The notes under the pieces were generated by a model. The model did no database searches, was not told the origin of the DNA, and saw only the letters and a list, made by a program, of their open reading frames with translations. From positions 1-64,000 of the forward strand of contig NZ_LR699553.1 of assembly GCF_902459535.1 (NCBI RefSeq): a DNA stretch of 64,000 nucleotides. Direction: 5' to 3'. Within the stretch, counting starts at the first letter, position 1; each line of letters starts with the position of its first letter. Below are positions 8,785 through 17,415 of this stretch, piece by piece. Source of the DNA: Paraburkholderia dioscoreae. Its GTDB lineage: Bacteria; Pseudomonadota; Gammaproteobacteria; Burkholderiales; Burkholderiaceae. Position numbers and translations under genes: made by a program.

Positions 8785-9447
8785 TGTTGCTTGCGTTGCG
8801 GAGACAGATGGTGCCAAGCTGTCTCCGTATATTTCCTGCATGCCTCGGCGAAATTCCGAAACACCCCCGTAACTCGGATGACGAACACACTCGACGGTGA
8901 CGCCGAACGCTTTGGCATACGTGGCGGCATCCTGACCGATGCAGATGATTCTGCGTATTTTTAGCCATTTGAAGAGCGCGTCATTCAGTTCGGATACGGC
9001 GGCCAACTCTCTTGCCGTGAACTTCCGGTTTGTCAGCGCATCCCCGGCTTCATGCGGATGGAATGGGAAGACGTTCCACAAAAGGGGACGCCGCTCTAGG
9101 CGCTCCAAGATTGCCCAAATCTCAGCGGCGGTCCTCTCGGCGACAACAGGTCCCCTAGTTGCTTTGTTGGCAGCGGCGCCCGGATATGACAGCGCAACCG
9201 CGTCGAGCCGTCGCTCATCTGTCAACGCCAGTCCAGTGCGTCGGCCGCCTCGATAGCCAAGGTCGCGACCCATCCAAATCGTATCCACGCCGAGCTGCTC
9301 GATTGCGCTAAGGTAGTTGCGAAGGTTTCTGCGGCGGACGGCAGGGGCGTCTGCGAGGTCGTGGACCTCGCAGCGATTCCTGTAGGGATTGAATACGCCT
9401 TCCAATCCGATTTCGGACAGCGCGGCAACGAATGAACGAGGAGTCAT
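8776..9447 (-). CDS. Uracil-DNA-glycosylase-superfamily protein
   Basis: The 223-residue product has the motif order of the UDG superfamily: a water-activating/base-binding loop (GRDLGYRGGRRTGLALT, 60-76), a central NVFPFHPH (125-132) and the C-terminal catalytic HPSYGG (190-195). Members excise uracil or damaged or modified bases from DNA; some bacterial members act as antiphage glycosylases on modified phage DNA. A GAAGAAG ribosome site precedes the ATG, and a broken small gene ends 9 bases upstream on the same strand. The gene converges on the TS-like gene. Whether it attacks uracil or another base cannot be read from the sequence. Confidence 0.75.
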   Translation of the reverse strand: MTPRSFVAALSEIGLEGVFNPYRNRCEVHDLADAPAVRRRNLRNYLSAIEQLGVDTIWMGRDLGYRGGRRTGLALTDERRLDAVALSYPGAAANKATRGPVVAERTAAEIWAILERLERRPLLWNVFPFHPHEAGDALTNRKFTARELAAVSELNDALFKWLKIRRIICIGQDAATYAKAFGVTVECVRHPSYGGVSEFRRGMQEIYGDSLAPSVSATQATLF

Positions 9448-9456
9448 ACTTCTTCT

Positions 9457-9808
9457 TTATTCAATGTCGGGCGGTACGGCGCCGACTACCATCTTCTTTT
9501 TCGGGACCACCACCACCAAGGCCGGCTTCTCCTCATCCCTTATCGGAGAGAGGGTGATGGTATGGGCTTCCATGTCCACAGTCACTTCGCCGCCTTCTGC
9601 CTGGCAAATTTCGCGGAAAACCTTGAAACCTTCAAGGATAGCCTTTTCCCACTGCCAAAGCGGGCACGCGTAGACTTCGCAGGTCGTCCAACAGGAGGCT
9701 GATTATCTGATTGAGTCCGCCGCCGACTAACTTCTCTTCATCAGTCTTCGTCACTAAGTGACGGCGCTCATCTCGCGGCGCGTCCCACGTGATTCGAACG
9801 GCCATCAT
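9457..9808 (-). pseudogene. Frameshifted small gene directly upstream of the UDG-like gene
   Basis: Two minus-strand frames read as one protein if a single frameshift is allowed near 9690. The first starts MMAVRITWDAPRDERRH and runs to LNQIISLLLDDL. The second continues WTTCEVYACPLWQWEKAI and ends VVGAVPPDIE at a stop 9 bases before the UDG start. The second frame has coding-like composition but no start codon of its own. The total would be about 115 residues with no recognised domain. It could be a pseudogene, a programmed frameshift or an assembly error. A degenerate version of its beginning also follows the RepB-like gene at 20976 (about 20876-20975). Confidence 0.45.
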
Positions 9809-9841
9809 ATTAAGGTTCGGCTGGAGCGCCGCGCAGAATTG

Positions 9842-10012
9842 CTAGTGGTCGAGAGAAATGGTTGTCATGATGGACTCGAACTCCACCATCAAATCCAGAT
9901 GGCGCTGGGCAGCGTATTGCCGCGCAGCTTCGTTCTCGATGAGCCTGGCGCGATGTCTTTTCGCGAGCACTAACTTATTGAAACCGTCCAGCGCCTTGGC
10001 GGAAAGATTGCG
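9842..10012 (-). pseudogene. Remnant of RepB-like partition gene, 3' end
   Basis: Minus-strand translation gives LVLAKRHRARLIENEAARQ then RHLDLMVEFESIMTTISLDH before a TAG. This closely parallels the C-terminus of the RepB-like protein at 20976-21488 (NLVLAKGYLAKLLENESARQ, HPDLMAEFESIIATISLDQ). The TAG replaces a glutamine codon, and an in-frame stop bounds it upstream, so only about 56 residues survive. It marks a second, older copy of the mobile unit found intact further right. Confidence 0.75.
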
Positions 10013-10045
10013 TCAATCGACTTACTTATCGCCCATGCAGGCCGC

Positions 10046-10309
10046 TCACATCGGGTCAGGGATGGGACCGTCGTTGTGCGGTTTGCCTGGCAGCGCTGCG
10101 CCGTTTGCTCGAATGGCGGCAATGAGTTCCGACGGCGTTATCTCGTACCTCACCTCGCGGTGTATTCCTGGTTTGCGCTCATCGACTTCCAGCAGCAGGA
10201 CGGCTTTTCCGTTGGTCGCAGATTCCAGTCGCAGCACGCGGATTGGGCTGCCCGCTACGTCGTATTCCGTTATCAGCGTCATCGCGCCGGAAGCGCCTCT
10301 TGCAGCCAT
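10046..10309 (-). CDS. Small hypothetical protein (87 aa)
   Basis: The product starts MAARGASGAMTLITEYDVAG and ends GPIPDPM. It has a beta-rich middle (RVLRLESA, AVLLLEVDE) and an ELIAAIRANG helix. The long open frame runs much further 5' in implausible Arg-rich sequence, so I place the start at the ATG at 10309, 10-14 bases after a GGGGA. A second possible start is the internal ATG nine codons on. I recognise no family. It lies between the RepB remnant and another unknown gene on the same strand. Confidence 0.5.
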   Translation of the reverse strand: MAARGASGAMTLITEYDVAGSPIRVLRLESATNGKAVLLLEVDERKPGIHREVRYEITPSELIAAIRANGAALPGKPHNDGPIPDPM

Positions 10310-10406
10310 GATGATTTTCCCCGTCCTTCTCGATGCGCCGATTTTAGCGGCTGTTGCGGCCAGGTCGGAGAAGCGCGCGTGAGCGCCACGCGCCCGTCTT
10401 CCCCGG

Positions 10407-10865
10407 TCACCGGCCGGCCTCTTGCCACGGTGTTTTCCGGTCACTCGTTGCGAATCGCAATAGCCGCCTTTGTGCCCCGAGCATGACGCCGACAGGCGTA
10501 TTCGCCAGTTGCTCGTCATGAAGTGCCAGCAGCCGTTCGAGAATCGCCGCTTCGTCCGGACTGACCTGCCAGACATCGTCTGCTGTCGCCCGCGCCGCGC
10601 TGCTCTCGAGCGCCTCTGCGGCTTCAGGAAAAAATGCGTGGTGAATCGTTCCGAAGCCTGCTTCACGAAGATACCAGGCTAGGTATAGCGCACGTATCAG
10701 GTCGCTTAGCAGGTGCCCGTTTCCACTGCCTGCTCGTAATGCGGTGAGCGCAAGGTGATAGCGTAGTGAAAGCGAGCGGACAGCGTCTAGCGTTGGTGGT
10801 AGAAGCGTGGCCTTTGCGGATGTCTTAGTGGATACATAACGACCACCGCCTCTCTTTCTATTCAT
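10407..10865 (-). CDS. Hypothetical helical protein (152 aa)
   Basis: The product begins MNRKRGGGRYVSTKTSAKAT and is mostly alpha-helical (LSLRYHLALTALRAG, LLSDLIRALYLAWYL, ILERLLALHDEQLAN). An alternative TTG start at 10961 would add 32 residues; I prefer the ATG because the conserved-looking part starts there, although no good ribosome site is visible. Proteins of this style occur as accessory genes in Burkholderia, but I cannot name the family or function. It is codirectional with the 87-aa gene downstream. Confidence 0.5.
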   Translation of the reverse strand: MNRKRGGGRYVSTKTSAKATLLPPTLDAVRSLSLRYHLALTALRAGSGNGHLLSDLIRALYLAWYLREAGFGTIHHAFFPEAAEALESSAARATADDVWQVSPDEAAILERLLALHDEQLANTPVGVMLGAQRRLLRFATSDRKTPWQEAGR

Positions 10866-11451
10866 TTCGCATAAAAATCGCAAATCGATTGATTCTGGCG
10901 CTGGCCCATGAAATCCATACACGTCGTACTCGTTTTCAATCTTGTGGAGTTTTGTTGTCAATGACCCGCTGAAAACATAGGCACTATGAATCCAAAACGA
11001 AAATCGCTGCCGTGGATTGCAATATTTAACAATCTGAAAGTGATGCTTAGGTGAACATCATGTGTCATTCATCGGCAGTTGCCCCAGAAAACTGTTTTTC
11101 CATAAAGTGCGGGATGGGGCAATGAATGTTGGCTGGGAACGTAAATGGCGTGTCAGTCGGAGCGCGGCGCGTACTCGGTCTGGGCGATATTTGTGTTGTC
11201 CATGACTCGGAAGCTTCGATATTTCAATTTTTGCGGAAGATTGCTACGACAATTAACGCAGGCTGTTCATTGCATAGCAAACTATCTCCCGCCGTGCAGA
11301 TAAACGCCAAAGCGGAAAAATCTACCTTTCATGCTCGTACCTGCAAATAATTCCGAATCGCAAGCTGATTGCACGCGTTCGTTGACAAAAATTGTCTGGA
11401 AAAGTTTTTCATCATATTATTCTGCGTGGCAATCTGGGGTGGAGTCTGAAA
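10866..11451. other. Intergenic region upstream of the T6SS module
   Basis: About 590 bases with no supported gene and noticeably lower GC than the flanks. It should hold divergent promoters for the minus-strand gene at 10865 and for vgrG. I could not identify convincing -35/-10 pairs. The small open frame at 11126-11350 lacks a ribosome site and recognisable sequence. Confidence 0.4.
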
Positions 11452-13995
11452 ATGACGGTAAATGACCTGGCAACGGTGCTGGGCGCGGGGATGGACCAAT
11501 CTCGACGCTTGTTGAAGCTGGATACTGCGTTGGGCGGAAATACGCTGGTGCCAGTCCGCGTGGTCGGCACTTCACGCATTGGACGCAACTACGACTTCAC
11601 TGTCGATGTCGCTTCCCTAAAAGATTCTATCGAGCTCAAATCCCTCATCGCGAAACCGGTGACGCTCTGGACTCAACAGACTGACTCGTCGTATTTACCG
11701 CGTCATGGCTACGTTCATACTGCGCGATTTCTGGGCTCCGACGGCAGCGTTCAGCTTTACCAGATTAGCTTTTCGTCGTGGTTGCACTTCCTGAAATTTC
11801 GCAGCGACGCGCGGATATTTCAGGACAAGACGGCAGAGGACATAATCTCGGCGGTATTCAGCGAGCATCCCCAGTCAAGCGGCGCTTATCGCTTTGACCT
11901 CCGTAACCAGCTACCTCCGCGGTCGTTCTGCGTTCAATATGAAGACGACTGGAACTTCGTGCATCGGATTATGGAAGCGGAAGGTCTCTTCGGCTATTTT
12001 GAACAGGCGGATGACGGCAAAGCGCACACGCTGGTCATCACGGACGACCTCTTCACCGTTAAAGCCCTTGCTCCGCAAGACGTGTCGTTTTATCGTGCAG
12101 GCGCTGGAAGTGAAACAGATGCGATAGTCCAGTGGGGCGGAGCGCGCACGTTGCAGAGCGTGAGCTACACCACGCGCACATTCGACTATAAGAATCCAAC
12201 CTTCAATAAAGAGCTGTCCACGCCGACAGTTGACAAGCAAGGCGACCTGCCCGACCAGGCCGAGGTCTACGAGTACACAGGCGCATATACCTACGGCGAC
12301 AGTGCTCGTGGCGACACTTTGTCAAAAACTCGGATGGAAGAATGGGAGTCCCGCGCGAAGCGCTTCTTTGCGACGGGCAGCGTACGGCGAGCCGATGTGG
12401 GACGCTGGTTCCAGCTCGAGGGCGCTACCGCTCTCGCATCCGACAGTGCGGAAAATCGTCAGTTTGCGATTCTGGCCGTCACCTGGTACATCGAGAACAA
12501 CCTGCCCGTTTCGACGGGAACACAGTTCCGCCACAGCCTCCAGTCACAACTTGCTGAAGCTCGCTCATATCACGCGGGTTCGTCCGACGTCTTCAATGTA
12601 AAGGACGCGTTGGGTGGCGAAGGTTTCTTCCTCGTCGAACTGGAAACGCAGCGACGCACCGTTCCGTTCCGCAGTCCCTTTGAACACCGTAAGCCCCTGA
12701 TGCATACCCAGACCGCGACGGTGGTCGGTCCGAATCAGGAGGAAGTTTTCACGGACAGTCTTAATCGAGTCAAGGTGCTGATGCACTGGGACCGGCAGAA
12801 CGGCGGCGATGAAAAGGCTTCCTGCTGGCTACGCGTCATGTCACCGAATGCCGGCGGGACGCTCGGCGGCGTATTTGTCCCGCGTGTGGGACATGAAGTG
12901 GGAATCGTCTACCTGGACGGCGATTGTGACCGCCCGGTCGTCAGCGGAAGCCTGTTCAACGGACAGCAGACGCCGCAATGGCACTCCAACGGCTTGCTCT
13001 CGGGTTACAAGTCCAAGGAATTCCAGGGCACAGGCTACAACCAGCTTGTCATGGACGATTCGACGGGCCAGAACCGGGCGCAGCTTTTCAGCAGCACGTC
13101 CCAAAGCTATTTGCATCTCGGCTACCTCATTGACCAGCAAGGCAATACGCGCGGCAGCTATCTCGGGACTGGCTTCGACCTGAAGACCGATTCGTACGGC
13201 GCTGTGCGCGCTTCGCAGGGTATGTACCTCTCGACGTACGCGAAGGTCGGCACGTCGAGCCAGCCGCTCGATGTCAAGGAGGCACACCAGCACCTCGTCG
13301 ACTCGGGCGGTGTCGTTGAGCGACGCTCCGAAGTCGCAACAGGCAGTCAGGCCGAAGGCTTGCAGGATGCTCAGGACACCATCAACGATTTCGCAGCCGC
13401 GACGCAGAGCGCGCGGCAGGCAAACTCGGGGGGCGGCAACACGGCCGGCGGTGGAACTGGCGAGGCGAATGGATTCGCTCAGCCCGTGATGCTGCTCGCC
13501 AGCCCCTCCGGTATCGGCCTTTCGACGCAGAAATCCATCCAGGCCGCGGCGACGGAGCACGTCAACATCGTGAGTGGCGCCAGCACGCACATTGCGGCGT
13601 CCAAGTCACTCATCGCAAGCGTGGGCGAAAAACTCAGTCTCTTCGTGCAGAACTCGGGCATGAAGCTCTTCGCAGGCAAAGGAAAGGTCGAGCTGCAGGC
13701 CCAGTCCGATAACGTCGAGATTACGGCCGACAGGACTGTAAAGGTTGTGTCGACTTCTGATGCCGTCAATGTGATGGCAGACAAGGAAATCAAACTGATG
13801 GCGGGTGGTGCAACGATTCGCCTGGCTGGGGGCAACATCTATGTGCATGCGCCCGGCCTGGTCGAAATCAAAGGTACCCAGCATTCTTTCCAGGGCCCGG
13901 CGAGTGAGAATGCCGCAACACAACTGCCCGTGACTGAGGCGTGTGCGCAGAAATTTGCTTCTGCCTCGCAGGCCGGTGCGGCCATTGTCGACTAG
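11452..13995 (+). CDS. vgrG: Type VI secretion tip protein VgrG
   Basis: VgrG trimers form the spike of the T6SS tube and carry effectors. The 847-residue product has the gp27-like N-terminal region (VPVRVVGTSRIG through FCVQYEDDWNFVHRIMEAEGLFGYFE), a gp5-like OB fold (VKVLMHWDRQN, SCWLRVMSPNAGG, VPRVGHEVGIVYLDGD) and a long C-terminal beta-helix with a DUF2345-like repeat region from about residue 690. The start at 11452 follows a GGAG; an upstream TTG at 11392 is less likely. Adaptor, effector and immunity genes follow on the same strand. No core T6SS genes are present, so this is an orphan vgrG island. Confidence 0.95.
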   Translation: MTVNDLATVLGAGMDQSRRLLKLDTALGGNTLVPVRVVGTSRIGRNYDFTVDVASLKDSIELKSLIAKPVTLWTQQTDSSYLPRHGYVHTARFLGSDGSVQLYQISFSSWLHFLKFRSDARIFQDKTAEDIISAVFSEHPQSSGAYRFDLRNQLPPRSFCVQYEDDWNFVHRIMEAEGLFGYFEQADDGKAHTLVITDDLFTVKALAPQDVSFYRAGAGSETDAIVQWGGARTLQSVSYTTRTFDYKNPTFNKELSTPTVDKQGDLPDQAEVYEYTGAYTYGDSARGDTLSKTRMEEWESRAKRFFATGSVRRADVGRWFQLEGATALASDSAENRQFAILAVTWYIENNLPVSTGTQFRHSLQSQLAEARSYHAGSSDVFNVKDALGGEGFFLVELETQRRTVPFRSPFEHRKPLMHTQTATVVGPNQEEVFTDSLNRVKVLMHWDRQNGGDEKASCWLRVMSPNAGGTLGGVFVPRVGHEVGIVYLDGDCDRPVVSGSLFNGQQTPQWHSNGLLSGYKSKEFQGTGYNQLVMDDSTGQNRAQLFSSTSQSYLHLGYLIDQQGNTRGSYLGTGFDLKTDSYGAVRASQGMYLSTYAKVGTSSQPLDVKEAHQHLVDSGGVVERRSEVATGSQAEGLQDAQDTINDFAAATQSARQANSGGGNTAGGGTGEANGFAQPVMLLASPSGIGLSTQKSIQAAATEHVNIVSGASTHIAASKSLIASVGEKLSLFVQNSGMKLFAGKGKVELQAQSDNVEITADRTVKVVSTSDAVNVMADKEIKLMAGGATIRLAGGNIYVHAPGLVEIKGTQHSFQGPASENAATQLPVTEACAQKFASASQAGAAIVD

Positions 13996-14003
13996 GCGTA
14001 CCC

Positions 14004-14807
14004 ATGGACCAGTACCTGATTGTGGAGCCCGACAACGGCCTCGTTGACCTTGGCACGGCGCCACGGATGTACGAAGTCGGCGAGATTGTCCCGGCTGCGA
14101 TGCCGGAACTCAAAGGGGTGATGCCGATGCTTTACGCAGTGGAGCACCCTGAACAGCAACTTCCGGCTATCGAGACCATTGCGGCTCGGGACCTGCAGGA
14201 GGGCCTCGCACCGCGCGTCTGTGCGCTGCTTGAGACTGATGCAAGCGCCGATGCATTGATGCGGCACGTCAGTGGCATGCTTGCGCTGCCGCGCGAATCC
14301 GAGGGCCACTCGGTATTCCGATTCTACGACCCTCGGGTGTTTCGCAACCTTGGATGGGTGCTTCGACCGGAACAGCTATCGCTCGTGTTCGGACCGGTGC
14401 TGCGCTGGCGCTATTTCTCAGACAGTGGATGGCTGACAGTGGAGCGTCCGGCGGTCGCGCCTGCTCAACGCCTGTCGCCGTCGACTGACCAGTGGGCATC
14501 GCTGCGCCGCCTTCATCTCATCGAGCAGGCACTGCAGTCCATCCGGAACGCTGGGGAGCCCGTTGATGAGCGCACCCCTCGTCAGCTCGACGCCCTGTTC
14601 ACGAAGGGAGCCCGATATCGCCTCGCGGGAGAGGACCTGACGGTGTTTGCCGTACAGGGCTCGCTGGTCTCACCGAATTTCGACCGACATCCGAAGGTCG
14701 CCGCGGCGCTTCAGCCGGGGCAGACGTCGTCGTACTCGGAAATCACCGCTTTGTGGACCGATGAAAACTGGGCGCAGATTGCGCAGGAAGCGGCGCTGTA
14801 CGCGTAA
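14004..14807 (+). CDS. DUF4123 T6SS adaptor/chaperone
   Basis: DUF4123 proteins (Tap/TEC) load a specific effector onto its VgrG. This 267-residue product starts MDQYLIVEPDNGLVDLG and contains the typical VFRFYDPRVFRNLGWVLRPEQ block near residues 107-127, then LVFGPVLRWRYFSD. It lies 8 bases after vgrG and 36 bases before the effector gene, the standard vgrG-adaptor-effector order. The ATG at 14004 is preferred to an upstream in-frame start at 13941 that overlaps vgrG. Confidence 0.88.
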   Translation: MDQYLIVEPDNGLVDLGTAPRMYEVGEIVPAAMPELKGVMPMLYAVEHPEQQLPAIETIAARDLQEGLAPRVCALLETDASADALMRHVSGMLALPRESEGHSVFRFYDPRVFRNLGWVLRPEQLSLVFGPVLRWRYFSDSGWLTVERPAVAPAQRLSPSTDQWASLRRLHLIEQALQSIRNAGEPVDERTPRQLDALFTKGARYRLAGEDLTVFAVQGSLVSPNFDRHPKVAAALQPGQTSSYSEITALWTDENWAQIAQEAALYA

Positions 14808-14843
14808 CGCAACAACACATAACGCAAGGCAGAGAGAGTAACT

Positions 14844-17405
14844 ATGGGTACCATTCCGAAGGTCCAGGCCGCATCGGCAAACGCCAAAGCCAATGCAGCG
14901 TGCCAGAAGTCCTGCAACATGTGTGAAAAGACGGGTCTTCTGATTCTGCCGGTACGGTATTCGGCAGCTGCCGCGACCAATGCGCACAATCTCGGCGCGG
15001 CCACGGCGCTTGCGTTACCGAAGGGACCGTTTGGTGACGGCGTCACAGGCGTAGGTGCCAAGAAGGCGACCTACTTCTTGCGCTCGGTGCGCAAAGGGTT
15101 CATCCACGTCTATTACCCATCCCAAAGCAAGTGGCAAATCTATGGCGTGACGTCCGAAGGCTATGTCTTCAACTACCCGCTCGACGTCGACCTGCCCGAA
15201 ACGCAGGAGAAAGGATTCAACTGTCAGCAGACCGGGCACAAGGAACTCGCGCAGTGCATCAGCATCGACCATCCGCAGAAGGCAGGCAAGGTCTATCTGG
15301 CTTTCAGCGACGTACGCTGGACGGCTCCTGTGCGCAAGCGTTATGAAGCCAACGAAAATGGTTGCAGGGACCACCGGATGCAGCTCTTCGATGCAGCGGG
15401 ATGGGCGAACGGCAGCCATTCGCAGAAGCATGCCCAGACCATTGCGCACGTTACCGACTATGTGCTCGAGTACAAGGGCGGCGTGGACGTCGCTGCATCT
15501 TGCTCGCCGTTTGCCTTCAAGGACCGCGCAAGCGAAGCGAGCGGGCTCAAGCAATTTACGGACGCACACGACAAGGGCAATGGCGTCTTCTTCGCACTTT
15601 GGGACCCAGCTGGCATCACGCAGGAGCTCAACGCCGAGCAGTTTGTAGCGATGGGTGCGGCCATGAAGCCGTATCAGAGAAAAATGTGGACGGCGAGCGC
15701 GATTGACGGAATGAAATCCTCTATCGAAGAAAGTGCAGAGGAGGACGAGAATGCGGCCGCAGAGCAGCTCAAGGGACAGTCGGCTGAAACGTACGCCCTT
15801 TACTCCCTGTTTGATGGGGGGAAGGCCTACGAAAAGGCGGTCAAGTCCATCGACGAGCAGAAGGAACGGGAGATGGATTCGGTGAAGGCAGCTGCCTGGA
15901 AGCCGTACACCGAATCCTACAGCCAGAATGCGGTGACGCAGTTCCGCAATGACATGAAGACGCAGATGCAACAGATAGAAGACACGGTGCTCAACCCGCT
16001 CGCAGACGACTATGTCGCCTGGCTAAAGGGCACGCAGCTGAGGACGGTGTTTGCGTGGGACTTCCATGAACTCGATGTAGCAAAGGGCGTCGAATACGCC
16101 GAACTCTTCTACGCATGTATATATGGGTCGGCTGACCGCAGGGTGGTCTATGACCTGGTCCTCGAATGGGCCAAGGGAGACTTGAAGGACCGCCACAATC
16201 CGCTTCTGCGTTCGATGATTCTGAACCACGACCCGTCGGCTGAAAAACTGAAGGAAGCGGCAGGATTCCCTATGCTTGAAGTGCGGGAGCCGGCCGCGAA
16301 GCTCATTGAGCTGAACCACTCTGCCAACGAGATTCTCGAGAAGGAAGGCCGGGGCCTGATTGTGCGGGCCGACAAGGCAGTGGCTGGCATGCTGCACGAG
16401 CTGGGTGGTCCGATTGCCGGCTTTATCGCCAAGACTGGCGATACAGCGAGTGTCCGGGTTCTCACAGCGTGCATGAGTCTGCGTTCGCGCACCACCGTCA
16501 TCTACAAGCCCGTCGAAGGAACCGTCAACCAGTGGATTTCCTATATGGCGCGCCAGATGTACGAACAGATGCCCGCGAACAAACGTCCAAGCCTGGGTTC
16601 GCTGAACGCGAACCTGCGTAAGACTTTCCAGAGCTCTTCTCCCAAGGATGGCCCAATCAAGGTTCCGCAGTTCATTGTCTTCAACGCCGATGAGGCTCTC
16701 CAGGCGTCATCGGGCGCTACTTCCCTCAGTGGCAGGGGGACGGCAATCTTTGCACCGGGCGTGCGCGCGGTATTGACGGAAGAGAACATCAATGCGAGCT
16801 TTCTTCCAAAATTTCGGGCTGCGACACAGGGTGAAGTTGGATACGGCGTCATCGGGGTTATCTTCAATGCGGTGAACTGGATGTTGGCTAGCAAGGAGTT
16901 GGCAAAGTCCAGTGCGCTGAACCGCAAGGAGAACCATGACAAGTTCGTTGCTGCTATCGTCTCAACGTGTGCGGCGTCCTTCCAGACGGTTGGTAATGGA
17001 ATGAAGGCATTTAGCAAACTGGGGGGGCGTTATTCGCAGCTGTTGCTGAAATGGGGCACCGTTATCGAAATTGCCTTCCGTGTCGTAGGTGCGGTAGCCG
17101 GATTGGTCGGGGCGTGGTATGACCTTCAGCAATTCAAGACCGAACGAGAGTCCGGACATGCGGGCCTAGCCTCCTTGTATTTTGCATCTGCCGTTACAAA
17201 CGGCCTGCTTTGCCTTGCCATGATTGCCGGCGCGACCGTCCTGATTTTTGCGCTTATGGTTGTGCTTGTTGTCATCGGTCTTTTAATAGCATGGAAGAAG
17301 CACCGGGAAATCGAGGAATGGCTCAATAAGTGCTTCTTCGGTACAGCGACGGAAAAGTTCTCAGAACTCGACGAACGCAAGCAGTTCGAAGCGCTGACCT
17401 CATAA
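14844..17405 (+). CDS. VasX-like T6SS effector (BTH_I2691 type)
   Basis: An 853-residue toxin. The N-terminus has the cysteine motif CQKSCNMCEKTGLLILPVRY (20-39), typical of the VasX N-terminal region, and SVRKGFIHVYY (about 78-88). The middle is helical. The C-terminal part has several hydrophobic segments, around 735-755 and a long one at about 785-817 (VLIFALMVVLVVIGLLIAW), suggesting pore formation in target membranes. A good ribosome site (GAGAGAG) precedes the ATG. The DUF6708 membrane protein 10 bases downstream is the likely immunity protein. Confidence 0.85.
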   Translation: MGTIPKVQAASANAKANAACQKSCNMCEKTGLLILPVRYSAAAATNAHNLGAATALALPKGPFGDGVTGVGAKKATYFLRSVRKGFIHVYYPSQSKWQIYGVTSEGYVFNYPLDVDLPETQEKGFNCQQTGHKELAQCISIDHPQKAGKVYLAFSDVRWTAPVRKRYEANENGCRDHRMQLFDAAGWANGSHSQKHAQTIAHVTDYVLEYKGGVDVAASCSPFAFKDRASEASGLKQFTDAHDKGNGVFFALWDPAGITQELNAEQFVAMGAAMKPYQRKMWTASAIDGMKSSIEESAEEDENAAAEQLKGQSAETYALYSLFDGGKAYEKAVKSIDEQKEREMDSVKAAAWKPYTESYSQNAVTQFRNDMKTQMQQIEDTVLNPLADDYVAWLKGTQLRTVFAWDFHELDVAKGVEYAELFYACIYGSADRRVVYDLVLEWAKGDLKDRHNPLLRSMILNHDPSAEKLKEAAGFPMLEVREPAAKLIELNHSANEILEKEGRGLIVRADKAVAGMLHELGGPIAGFIAKTGDTASVRVLTACMSLRSRTTVIYKPVEGTVNQWISYMARQMYEQMPANKRPSLGSLNANLRKTFQSSSPKDGPIKVPQFIVFNADEALQASSGATSLSGRGTAIFAPGVRAVLTEENINASFLPKFRAATQGEVGYGVIGVIFNAVNWMLASKELAKSSALNRKENHDKFVAAIVSTCAASFQTVGNGMKAFSKLGGRYSQLLLKWGTVIEIAFRVVGAVAGLVGAWYDLQQFKTERESGHAGLASLYFASAVTNGLLCLAMIAGATVLIFALMVVLVVIGLLIAWKKHREIEEWLNKCFFGTATEKFSELDERKQFEALTS

Positions 17406-17415
17406 GCGAGTCACC

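Noticed and set aside
11126..11350. Small gene upstream of vgrG
   Set aside because: No ribosome site and no recognisable or coding-like sequence.
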